Position numbers and translations under genes: made by a program. From JAJNPS01 sp031426185 (GTDB lineage: Bacteria; Pseudomonadota; Alphaproteobacteria; Rhodobacterales; Rhodobacteraceae): a stretch of DNA of 64,000 nt. This document shows, piece after piece, positions 18,297 through 26,188 of the stretch (the stretch's first letter is position 1; the number at the start of each line of letters is the position of its first letter). The notes under the pieces are model-generated. The model saw only the letters and a list, made by a program, of their open reading frames with translations, had not been told where the DNA came from and did not search any database. Where the stretch lies: the NCBI GenBank assembly GCA_031426185.1, contig JANPKV010000389.1:1-64000 (forward strand), in the 5' to 3' direction.

Positions 18297-18387
18297 CCCG
18301 CCACCCTTCCGCGTCGTGCAACGCCTGCTAGGCTGGCAAAAAGGCGCCAACTTGTCCATATTCAACCTGTTTGCTGGGAGATCGGAA

Positions 18388-18858
18388 ATGGATCGTTTGC
18401 GACACGCGATTGCTGCGGGGCGACTGGCTGTTGCGCAGCGTGAGATGCAGGCCCTTCGCTCACGGGCATTTCTGGCAATCGGGCTGCGGGAAGGGATGCT
18501 GCTGAAGCTTGCTCGGGCGTTTCTGTCGGACTCCCTGTCGCGGCCAGGCAGGGTGCTGCTGATTGCTGACCAGCTGCCGACAGCATTGGTTTCGGAAGAT
18601 CGCCTCGTCTTCGAGCACCTCCCGGTCCTTGCAGATCTTCTGGTCGCCGGTACTCCCGCCGAAGCGCAAGAGCACCGTCGGCGACGCCTGGGTCTGATCT
18701 TCGCAAGATGGAGCGTGAAGGAATGCATGTGGGTCGGTGCCGAGTCCGCTGACCTTGTGGAAATTGCGACGGCCGGAACAGACGCTGAAGCATTCGGCGC
18801 TGTGTTTCGGCGCCATGAAGCGCCGATCGAAGTTGAAACAGAAGATCGCGGTGCTTGA
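18388..18858 (+). CDS. Unknown protein (156 aa), divergent from the glycosyltransferases
   Basis: ATG at 18388 with GGGAG eight bases upstream. 156 residues, alpha-helical, rich in Leu, Ala and Arg; no signal peptide, membrane span or known motif. 'FLSDSLSRPGRVLLIADQLP' and 'VKECMWVGAESADLVEIA' are notable segments. The codon pattern favours this strand over the antisense frames. It lies head to head with the double glycosyltransferase gene (about 90 bases apart), so they may share a promoter region. I cannot assign a function. Confidence 0.45.
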   Translation: MDRLRHAIAAGRLAVAQREMQALRSRAFLAIGLREGMLLKLARAFLSDSLSRPGRVLLIADQLPTALVSEDRLVFEHLPVLADLLVAGTPAEAQEHRRRRLGLIFARWSVKECMWVGAESADLVEIATAGTDAEAFGAVFRRHEAPIEVETEDRGA

Positions 18859-19092
18859 GCGTCCGCGCCTGCCGTGGGAAGTCAGCTTGCGCTTGGGTGT
18901 GACCTGCTTGCGCCATTTGTCCTGAGCACAAGGTCCTGCTCGCGGCGTCGCTCGGGCTGCGCTCACGTCCGCAGGGCCAGCCGCGCCACGGTCGCCCACC
19001 TTCTTCGAGGCCGTGGGCAGAATTATCTTTTCACCGAACTGCCGTTGGGTTAACTTTTTCGTGAAAACCAAGCTCTGACGATGGAGAGTTCC

Positions 19093-19407
19093 ATGGCGCA
19101 ACTGTCTCGCTGGGCGATTTTTGTCCGAGCGTTTCTGATCGCTCTTATGGCAGGCGCACCCGCACAAGTTGCAAATGCCGTCTCGGACGAAGTCGCGGCT
19201 TGGGCCTCAGCCGAACAAGCTGACACCACTCAAGCCTACTATTCCTATCTGAGCCGGTTTCCCACTGGCGAGTACGTAGATCGAGCAATTGCAGCGCTGA
19301 TAAGACTTGGAGCCATATCGCAAGGGCCCAAGGTTCGACAACTGCCCCCAAGCCAAGTGCAGAGGCAGCCCGTCCCGACACGACCAAAAGTGGAGAACCC
19401 CTACTGA
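19093..19407 (+). CDS. Small exported protein with a Sel1/caspase-linked repeat
   Basis: 104 residues. The second ATG (19093) is preferred over that at 19081 because GGAGAG sits six bases before it. Signal peptide ~1-31 ending near 'QVANA'. The mature part contains 'YYSYLSRFPTGEYVDRAIAA', a helical repeat like the 'FATFAELFPETPLAQVASRQL' segment of the nearby caspase-like protein (22101-24173). The C-terminal ~30 residues are Pro/Gln-rich. The stop codon overlaps the start of the following lipoprotein gene (TGATG), so they are co-translated. Confidence 0.5.
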   Translation: MAQLSRWAIFVRAFLIALMAGAPAQVANAVSDEVAAWASAEQADTTQAYYSYLSRFPTGEYVDRAIAALIRLGAISQGPKVRQLPPSQVQRQPVPTRPKVENPY

Positions 19408-20000
19408 TGATGCATCCCATGGCTTCGGTCGCGAGTCTTTCCATGCTTCTGACGGCTTGCGTGATGACGCCAGTCGAAGAAGGTTTGACCTACAGCGCGC
19501 CGACAAAATCGGAAAACAGAGCGGTCACCGTGCAGGCGCAGAGCCGCTCGGAAGCTGTTGAATTGGTTGCGGCGCGGCTGCGTGCGGCTGGAATTCGTCC
19601 AGCTGCGGTAGAGCCCCGATCCGGGATGATGGTTGCAAGAGTTGCCGGCGCGCAGTTCGTTGACTGCGGCACCTTCACACAGCTTGCCCGTGGCAGCCTG
19701 ACCACCTTTCCCGCCAATGCAGAGCGTGCAGCGATTTTTGACGTGACCCAGCCAGGCCAGATCAACGTCCGGGAAGTGTCAGTCAGGTCGCAGTACACTG
19801 TGAGCATCGGAAGTGGTCCGCCTTTCGCGGCGACCATCGAGGGTTCCCACGCTGTTCGTGTGCGGCAGTCGTCCAAAGCCGACGATGCCAAAGCTTGGCG
19901 GGCAGACCGCGAATTCGGCGTTGGCAGCGCCGCCGCGTTTCCCGACCGGGTCACCTGCGTTGACAGCGGGCTATTCGCGGATGTCGTCGCAGGGCGCTGA
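19407..20000 (+). CDS. Putative lipoprotein
   Basis: 197 residues. Lipoprotein signal peptide with lipobox 'LLTAC' (Cys ~17). The mature protein has 'RSEAVELVAARLRAAGIRPA' early, a Cys pair (one in 'FVDCGTF', one in 'VTCVDSG') that could form a disulphide, and no known domain; the fold may resemble small BON/TonB-like outer-membrane lipoproteins, but that is a guess. It is not a recognisable TssJ. Starts on the last base of the previous gene's stop codon. Convergent with the minus-strand gene ending at 20004. Confidence 0.6.
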   Translation: MMHPMASVASLSMLLTACVMTPVEEGLTYSAPTKSENRAVTVQAQSRSEAVELVAARLRAAGIRPAAVEPRSGMMVARVAGAQFVDCGTFTQLARGSLTTFPANAERAAIFDVTQPGQINVREVSVRSQYTVSIGSGPPFAATIEGSHAVRVRQSSKADDAKAWRADREFGVGSAAAFPDRVTCVDSGLFADVVAGR

Positions 20001-20003
20001 GTT

Positions 20004-20879
20004 TCACGACGCTGGACGGAATTCCTGTTCATCGTCTTGACCCCATATCGTCTCGCGCGCGAGTGCATATGCTTCGGCAAGTCGCTCGGCACTGGGGCCG
20101 AGTTGACGAAGCTGCACGACAAACTCGTCCCAGAGCGGAGCCGAGACACGATTTCCGCGCAGCAGGCGAAGCACAGCCGCCGCATCGGAATCCAAGGGGC
20201 GAACATCGAGGCCAAGTTCAACACGTATTCTTCGCGCCAGTTCATGCCAGCGCAGATGCTGTGCCTCTATGCTTGACTGAAGTGTAAATTCGGCACTCCA
20301 AGCGATGTCGAATTTTTCGCCCAGGAGCCCATGGCAGGCCCCTAGTCCCCACCACACCCCGTTCGGCCGATCGGACCCGAGACTGGCGGACAGTTCTGCC
20401 GCCTTTGGACTTGCGCTTTGCACGCTGAAAAACCCTGCGCGAAAAGCGATCTCGGCCGAACTGCCGCACGTCCAGGTCCCGGCGTATTCCGGGATCACCA
20501 ACGGCGAAATGGCAGACAAGGAGGGCCACTCCTGGATGAAAAGGTCCGGATGTTCCCGGAGGAGGTGTAAAGGAACGAAGCGGAGCCCGTGCGCGGGATC
20601 GGCCTCACCCGTCATCTCATTCAGCGATGGCCAAATGAGAACGCGCTGCACGTTCACCAGGACCGGATCGAGCGACAGGGTGTTCGGGTCTGGAATGGGC
20701 GAGACGTTTGGCGGTAGAACGACTACGTGGCTTGATCGGCAGCCCTCGACCGCATTGACAAGCGCGTCAGGTTCGGGCGCGACCTTGAGTATGGAACAGA
20801 CACTTGTAATGCGTGCTGTCATCGAGTTCGCAGACTCGACCACAACTTGCAGCCACGGCAGATCGCAGAGAAGTGTCAT
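20004..20879 (-). CDS. Unknown protein, last gene of caspase-Sel1 operon
   Basis: 291 residues, start ATG at 20879 overlapping the upstream stop by four bases. No signal peptide or obvious membrane helix. It contains 'VVVLPPNVSPIPDPNTLSLD' and 'VQRVLIWPSLNEMTG', and a helical C-terminal third ending 'QDDEQEF'. I do not recognise the family; the early beta-alpha pattern with 'VVVLPPNV' resembles a GT-A nucleotide-binding part and would fit its glycosyltransferase partner, but no DxD is visible. Third gene of a minus-strand operon after the caspase-like gene and the glycosyltransferase-Sel1 gene. Confidence 0.55.
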   Translation of the reverse strand: MTLLCDLPWLQVVVESANSMTARITSVCSILKVAPEPDALVNAVEGCRSSHVVVLPPNVSPIPDPNTLSLDPVLVNVQRVLIWPSLNEMTGEADPAHGLRFVPLHLLREHPDLFIQEWPSLSAISPLVIPEYAGTWTCGSSAEIAFRAGFFSVQSASPKAAELSASLGSDRPNGVWWGLGACHGLLGEKFDIAWSAEFTLQSSIEAQHLRWHELARRIRVELGLDVRPLDSDAAAVLRLLRGNRVSAPLWDEFVVQLRQLGPSAERLAEAYALARETIWGQDDEQEFRPAS

Positions 20880-22090
20880 GCCCCGACCTTGGCCGCCTTG
20901 GAGCCTTGCAGTTTCTCAAGATAACCCCTCGCATGCTGGTTTCCTCGCGCTTCGGCAAGCATGTACAGCCGCTCGATTTCGGACGGGTCGGAATTGGCGA
21001 TCACGCCGGTGTCCATCATGCGGCCGAGATTGACGGGCGCCGCTCCATGCCCCATGGCCATCGCCACCTCGAACCGAAGCCGTGCTGCCTCCGGGTCTTG
21101 GTTTAACCCTTTCCCTTTCAGGAGCGCCCAGCCAAGCCCGTCAACCGAATCGCCTTCACGTTGGGAAGGCAGCAATCCGGCAGTTGCAATCCGTTCGCTT
21201 TCCTCCGCGCCGAATTCACAAACCGAAACGGAGTGCGCGGCAAGAAACCGGCCGAGTGCTTTCACTTCGGCCTCCAATCGCCCGACATCCCACGTAATAC
21301 CAGACAGGCGACACTTGATGCCGCCCGGGCAAAACCTCGGCACGACCCAGTCGTTCCAGATTGTGCTGATCTCATCGTAGTTGTTCACGAAGCGCGGATC
21401 TCGCGAGGGCTGTGTCCTTGCGAGCCATAGACCAAGACGTGCGCCATATATCACCCAAAGGCCATTCTTCATGTGTCGACCAACGGTGATCCAAGCCGTC
21501 AAGATCGCACGAAGCGCGTTCAGGTGATGACTGTTCGCGCCATACTTTTCCGACAGAAGGTTGAGCAGGTAATCGAGGTAGATAGCCTCCCTAAGCCCCG
21601 ATCGGAACGCATGCTCGGGTGTATGTGCAGGGTTGGTCGACGAGTGGATGCCGGGGAGGACTATGGCGCCCGTCACGCCTGGGACGACCTGTGCTAGATC
21701 ATGGTCGATCGATATCTGATCCGGGGGAGCAATCTCGTGCGTGCGCATCGCCATGACCAATGCGCTGGGCCAGACTTTCAGCGAGCCGTTCCCGGAAGGC
21801 AGGCCGTTTACCAGGTTTCGGCTGTGCCAGCTAAGTCGGACATGCTCCGATATGAAGCAATCGTCGATGGTGACGGACAGAAAGGATGGATGCATCCGGG
21901 TATCTGCGTCCACGGTGACAAAGAAATCGGACCCGGCTGCCTCTGCCGCTGCCTTGTGGCAGGCATCCAGCCCCTTGACCCCGTGCACCCGGATCAAGTC
22001 CGGCACGATCGACCGCAGTTCTTCTGCCGTCTGATCCGCCCAGGGTTCATCGTAAGAGAGGAGCACGATTGGCAGATCAAGAACGCGCAT
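20876..22090 (-). CDS. Glycosyltransferase-like protein fused to Sel1 repeats
   Basis: 404 residues from the ATG at 22090, ten bases after the caspase-like gene ends. N-terminal ~1-240: 'IVLLSYDEPWADQTAEELRS' and 'SDFFVTVDADTRMHPSF', a GT-A-type DxD (DAD) core. The C-terminal ~110 residues are Sel1-like repeats ('GLGWALLKGKGLNQDPEAAR', 'APVNLGRMMDTG'), a protein-binding solenoid. The same Sel1 type ends the neighbouring caspase-like protein. It looks like a transferase that binds a protein partner or substrate. Overlaps the next gene by four bases. Confidence 0.6.
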   Translation of the reverse strand: MRVLDLPIVLLSYDEPWADQTAEELRSIVPDLIRVHGVKGLDACHKAAAEAAGSDFFVTVDADTRMHPSFLSVTIDDCFISEHVRLSWHSRNLVNGLPSGNGSLKVWPSALVMAMRTHEIAPPDQISIDHDLAQVVPGVTGAIVLPGIHSSTNPAHTPEHAFRSGLREAIYLDYLLNLLSEKYGANSHHLNALRAILTAWITVGRHMKNGLWVIYGARLGLWLARTQPSRDPRFVNNYDEISTIWNDWVVPRFCPGGIKCRLSGITWDVGRLEAEVKALGRFLAAHSVSVCEFGAEESERIATAGLLPSQREGDSVDGLGWALLKGKGLNQDPEAARLRFEVAMAMGHGAAPVNLGRMMDTGVIANSDPSEIERLYMLAEARGNQHARGYLEKLQGSKAAKVGA

Positions 22091-22100
22091 CGAAGCCCTG

Positions 22101-24173
22101 TTATTCGTGGACGAGGTTGAAATCGAGCAACCCGTATTGCGCAATCCAGTCACTGGCGATCTTCTCGCCCTGGCTGCGTTCGGCATCCGTCATCTTGGGA
22201 AGCAGCGCCGCAATCTTGGCCTCGATTTCCACCAGTTCCTTTTTTGAATCGATCGTATCGCGCAGGATGGCGGCGTCCCGGGCTATGATGTAGTTGGCGT
22301 ATCCCTCGGGCAGGTTGCGCACCTCTCCGGCATTGTCGTCGATGAGGACGTCGCCAAGAAAGGTGTAAGCGCCAAGGTAGTTGCGTTGCGCTGAAAGCCG
22401 GAAATAGGCGAGTGCCGTCGGAATGTCAGGCTGGACGCCCCAGCCGGTCAGGAAGGCGCGCCCCAAATGGAAGGCTGAGTACGGGTTTCCGAGTTCGGTA
22501 GCCTGCGTAAGCCAGCGTATTCCCTCATTCGTGTCCTGCTCGACGCCCTCGCCGCGCATGTAGGCCATGCCGATCAGGTTCATTGCGTCAGTATGGCCCA
22601 GGGCCGCCGCGCGTGTATAGTAAGTCAGGGCTTTGGCAGGGTCGGGGGGAATCCCCTGTCCGCGCCGGTAGAGATCCCCAAGCGCGGTCAGAGCCGCGGG
22701 GCTGTTCGACAGTGAAGCGATCTCCATCCAGCGGCGCGCTTCGCTGAAGGATTGCGGCACGCCCCAGCCTTCTCGGTAGTGCATTCCAAGGAGCAGACGC
22801 ATGGCCGGAGCGCCGGTCATGGCTCCGCGCCTTGCGGCTTCCGCCGACCGTTTCATGTCAACCGGAACTCCAAGGCCCAGTCGATAAGTCTCGGCGATTG
22901 CACCCCAGGACATGGGGTTTCCGAATTGGGCGGCTTGTTCGGAATAGTAGAGGGCCTCTTCGAACCGATTATCCAGACGGAGGACGCGCCCCAGCAAGCC
23001 GAGGAGGCGCGGGTTCTCCGGATCCGCGGCGACGGCCGACACACAGGCGCGAAGTGCCGCGCGGATGTTGACCAGATCGTGCGGAACGGCGGGGACAAGG
23101 CCAAGCACGTCGCTGACACCGGTCGCCAGAAGATCACAGACCGTGATCATCGAAAGCAGTCCGTCTGGCACCGCGGGTTCGACGTCAGGCAGGTTCACCT
23201 CCATCAGCGGGAAATTCGGTGCTTCACCTCCGTTCATGAGCACAAGCTGACGGGACGCCACCTGGGCCAGGGGCGTTTCAGGGAAAAGTTCGGCAAAGGT
23301 TGCGAAATCGCGGGGATCGGCACTCTGCTCGATGTTTCGCCAAGCGGTGGTGGCGAGGGAGACATCCTGTTCCCCGGAATCCAATTCAAGGATCTCCGCA
23401 CTGAGCGGTTGGCGCGGCTGAAGCGTGATCTCTCCTTTCGAATTGTCGACGTACCAGGGTGTCTGCTCGCCCCCTGTGGCGACGCGAACCCGTGCTCGGA
23501 CCAATCGCAAGACGTCACGGATATCCTGTTCAGAGCCAAGCAGTGCGGAGGCCAACGCCGCGGTGTAAGGACTGTTTGCACCTGAACCGTCGAGAGCCAC
23601 GGCGCCAGGCTCGGTTGAATAGGCGATGATCGTGTTTTCGGGCGCATCCACGAGCGCAAGACCAACGCCGCTGGCCGTGCGGTCCGCAAAGGGCGAGCTG
23701 CGGCAGGAGTCCAGAATGACAACAAGGCTGGCCGTTCCGATCTTGCCAAGGCGCGCCACAAGATCCTGGATGGAGACTGCCTGCTGGGCCAGAAAATCGG
23801 TGCCAACAGGCTGCAGGTCCGACGGCAGGGCGTAGTTTACGCCGTCGAGTTGCAATCCGTGTCCGGCGAAATAGAAGAGCCCCAGATCGGCATTGCCCTG
23901 TTCGCTCTCGATCCGCGCCACGGTTGCCTCTATGTCCGCCTTGGTGCTGTTTTCGAGATAGTAGATTTCAAAACCCATGTCGTGCAGCGATGCGGCCATC
24001 GTTCGGGCATCGTTGAGGGTATTTTCGAGATCCGGGATAGACTCGTTCGAGTAGTCTGCTATCCCTAGGATGAATGCCCAACGACCTTCGGCCAAACCCT
24101 GTTGCGGAAGCAGGAACGCGAACGCGATCGCGTGAGCCACAACCGCCAACGCGCCGCCGGGGAAACGAAACAT
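22101..24173 (-). CDS. Secreted caspase-like (C14) protein with Sel1 repeats
   Basis: 690 residues, ATG 24173 behind AGGGAG. Signal peptide ~1-29. The caspase p20-like domain (~31-260) has the catalytic dyad His105 in 'YFAGHGLQLD' and Cys157 in 'VVILDSCRSSPF', and the 'YSTEPGAVALDG' segment that follows in bacterial members. A linker (~265-430) precedes four or more Sel1/TPR repeats ('WGAIAETYRLGLGVP', 'LGDLYRRGQGIPPDP', 'IGMAYMRGEGVEQD', 'LGRAFLTGWGVQPD'). It is probably periplasmic; substrate unknown. First gene of a three-gene operon; divergent from the radical SAM gene at 24339, sharing a ~165-base promoter region. Confidence 0.85.
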   Translation of the reverse strand: MFRFPGGALAVVAHAIAFAFLLPQQGLAEGRWAFILGIADYSNESIPDLENTLNDARTMAASLHDMGFEIYYLENSTKADIEATVARIESEQGNADLGLFYFAGHGLQLDGVNYALPSDLQPVGTDFLAQQAVSIQDLVARLGKIGTASLVVILDSCRSSPFADRTASGVGLALVDAPENTIIAYSTEPGAVALDGSGANSPYTAALASALLGSEQDIRDVLRLVRARVRVATGGEQTPWYVDNSKGEITLQPRQPLSAEILELDSGEQDVSLATTAWRNIEQSADPRDFATFAELFPETPLAQVASRQLVLMNGGEAPNFPLMEVNLPDVEPAVPDGLLSMITVCDLLATGVSDVLGLVPAVPHDLVNIRAALRACVSAVAADPENPRLLGLLGRVLRLDNRFEEALYYSEQAAQFGNPMSWGAIAETYRLGLGVPVDMKRSAEAARRGAMTGAPAMRLLLGMHYREGWGVPQSFSEARRWMEIASLSNSPAALTALGDLYRRGQGIPPDPAKALTYYTRAAALGHTDAMNLIGMAYMRGEGVEQDTNEGIRWLTQATELGNPYSAFHLGRAFLTGWGVQPDIPTALAYFRLSAQRNYLGAYTFLGDVLIDDNAGEVRNLPEGYANYIIARDAAILRDTIDSKKELVEIEAKIAALLPKMTDAERSQGEKIASDWIAQYGLLDFNLVHE

Positions 24174-24338
24174 GCCAAGCTCCCTTAGAAAATTGCGCTA
24201 CGCTTCGGCGACTGCGCCCTGTGAACGAAAAGTGCTGTCAGCAGTGTGCGCCATATGAACTGTCAGTCAAGATCAAGTTACCTGGTCCGCTTACAGCCCG
24301 TAACCTGTTTTTGCTGACCAAAATGCGAATTAGGGAAC

Positions 24339-25358
24339 ATGCACCCGCTGGATCTTTCGGACGAAGTCCGCGCGCCTGAGCAGGAGTTGCCGTCGCCATC
24401 CGCAGGCGCCGCTGCCGCACCTCAGGCGGTCCGGATCGACCATCAGGACGCCAAGCATGCAAGGGTGGTTTTGGTGGACTGGATGCTTGGCAACGCCTGC
24501 AGCTATGCATGCAGCTATTGTCCGAAAGAATTGCATGACGGCAGCATCCGCTGGCAAGACGAAGCGGACGTTCTGAGGTTCTACGACCGATTGGTCGACC
24601 ACTATCAAGGCGACAGTGAGCGCAAGGTCTGGCTGCAGTTCACCGGCGGCGAACCTACGATGCATCCGCGGATCCTGTCTTTGGTGGAGGCCGCAGCGAG
24701 GCGAGATTTCAAAGTGAGCCTCATTTCGAACGCGTCGCGCACCCTGCGTTTCTGGACGCGCATCCGTCCCCATCTGGACGCCGCGATCTTGACCTATCAT
24801 CCGGAGTTCGCGGAGTTCGAGCACTTCACCAAGGTGCTGGCGATGCTGTCAGAATCCATGCCAGTCCATGTGAATGTCACAATGCCGCTCGACCGCTTCG
24901 ATGAGGTCTATGCCGAAGCCGACGCTATCGCGGGGGCGGTGCCGTCCTGCACGATATCGCTGAAACCACTTCGCATCGGGTTTCGCTCGGAACTCTTTCC
25001 ATACAAGGTTGAGCAAAAGGCGCGCCTCGATACCCGTTTGACCCGCATCGGACATCCCGATGCGGTTACGCCCCGAGGTATCTTGCGGGTCACTCGGAAG
25101 GATGGGCAGACGCTGGATGCGCACGTCCATGATCTAATGCTGAGCGGCGCAAATCGGTGGAAGGGTTGGCTCTGCCATGCCGGACTGGAATCCTTGCGGG
25201 TCAAGGGTGACGGGCGGGTCACGCGGGCGGTCTGTTCGGTGGGGGGCGACCTTGGCCAGATTTCCGGGGACGTGAAGTTGCCTGACCTGCCGGTGATCTG
25301 CGACCGGGATGTCTGCTCCTGCGTCGCCGATATCCTGACGACAAAGGTCGCTGTATGA
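24339..25358 (+). CDS. Radical SAM protein 2
   Basis: 339 residues. Radical SAM signature 'CSYACSYC' (CX3CX2C, near residues 54-61), the SAM-amino-group motif 'LQFTGGEPTMHPR' and 'VSLISNASRTLRFW', then a TIM-barrel core. The C-terminal part has several cysteines ('WLCHAG', 'AVCSVGG', 'VICDRDVCSC') that could bind a second cluster. The first ~35 residues are a Pro/Ala-rich extension. It is divergent from the caspase-like gene. Substrate unknown; no precursor peptide seen. With the gene at 11486 it makes two rSAM enzymes within 13 kb of glycan genes. Confidence 0.8.
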   Translation: MHPLDLSDEVRAPEQELPSPSAGAAAAPQAVRIDHQDAKHARVVLVDWMLGNACSYACSYCPKELHDGSIRWQDEADVLRFYDRLVDHYQGDSERKVWLQFTGGEPTMHPRILSLVEAAARRDFKVSLISNASRTLRFWTRIRPHLDAAILTYHPEFAEFEHFTKVLAMLSESMPVHVNVTMPLDRFDEVYAEADAIAGAVPSCTISLKPLRIGFRSELFPYKVEQKARLDTRLTRIGHPDAVTPRGILRVTRKDGQTLDAHVHDLMLSGANRWKGWLCHAGLESLRVKGDGRVTRAVCSVGGDLGQISGDVKLPDLPVICDRDVCSCVADILTTKVAV

Positions 25359-25490
25359 GCCCAATGTGACTGGCGCGGTGCGCTGTGCGGTGCCGGGTTT
25401 CGGTCGCGAAATCGAACACTCACGCTGCGGCGGATCGAGAAGGAATTTATGCTGCCAATAAGAGGGCGAATTTAGTGATGCCAGCTGAGG

Positions 25491-26071
25491 TCAATTTGCC
25501 ACGTCAACTTTCCAAAGCTCCCTTTTTCCATTGTGAAATGCCTTCTTGTAATTTATTTGTTCGTCACCTTTCGCTTCCCAAAAATCGGACCACCAACTGC
25601 GTATGGCGTTATCCGTTTCGCCGGCGAAAGTCCATTCTCCCTGGTTCGGATCCATGAAGGCTGACAGCCTTCCACTGCTGCTATTGAAAGCGAAGGCATG
25701 CCCCCCGCCACCAGCCGAAGTGGCACTATAAATGTACGCTCCCGGAACGTTGAGGACGGTATTGATGACATCCTCTCTCGTTCTCAGGCCATTGAATTTT
25801 CGGTAGCCATCTCCCCATGTTCGCTTGGTAATGGCGATATCGTAGCCATCCATCGTATCGTGCTTCAGCGTGCGGCGCGTTTTGTGAACTTCCAGGACGT
25901 CCAATACGCTTCCAGGGTCAATGATATTGTACACGGTTTCACCGGCAACCCATTGACTGTTAACAACACTTTTGCCCACATGCGGCATGCTTCCAAACAG
26001 ATTCCGGCGGCATCGCTGCCGGCGTATTTCAGTACCACGCCTTGACTCACCGGTGTTCGATTAATTGTCAT
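25491..26071 (-). pseudogene. YopT/AvrPphB-like (C58) cysteine peptidase, frameshifted in an A run
   Basis: From ATG 26071 the frame encodes 'VVLKYAGSDAAGICLEACRM', with the likely nucleophile Cys25 followed by W32. At the A4 run (plus bases 25970-25973) the homology shifts by -1 and continues to 25491 with 'GGGGHAFAFNSSSGRL' (His125) and 'AFMDPNQGEW' (Asp141). The spacing from His to Asp is 16, as in YopT (258 to 274), and Cys to His is about 100. An extra A in the run would give one ~190-residue protein. The alternatives are programmed -1 slippage, an inactivating mutation or a sequence error. The gene is AT-richer than its neighbours and lies 3.7 kb from the T6SS, as cargo genes often do. 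Confidence 0.6.
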
Positions 26072-26188
26072 GGAGCAAATCTCAGGAATTTTAAGTAAGA
26101 ACTTTATTAATTTGCGAAGGTTTAGCCAATCCATCCGTCATGGCCGCGGTATCGGGAGAGCGCTTGCCAGTTGCAACGGACAGCGCCT

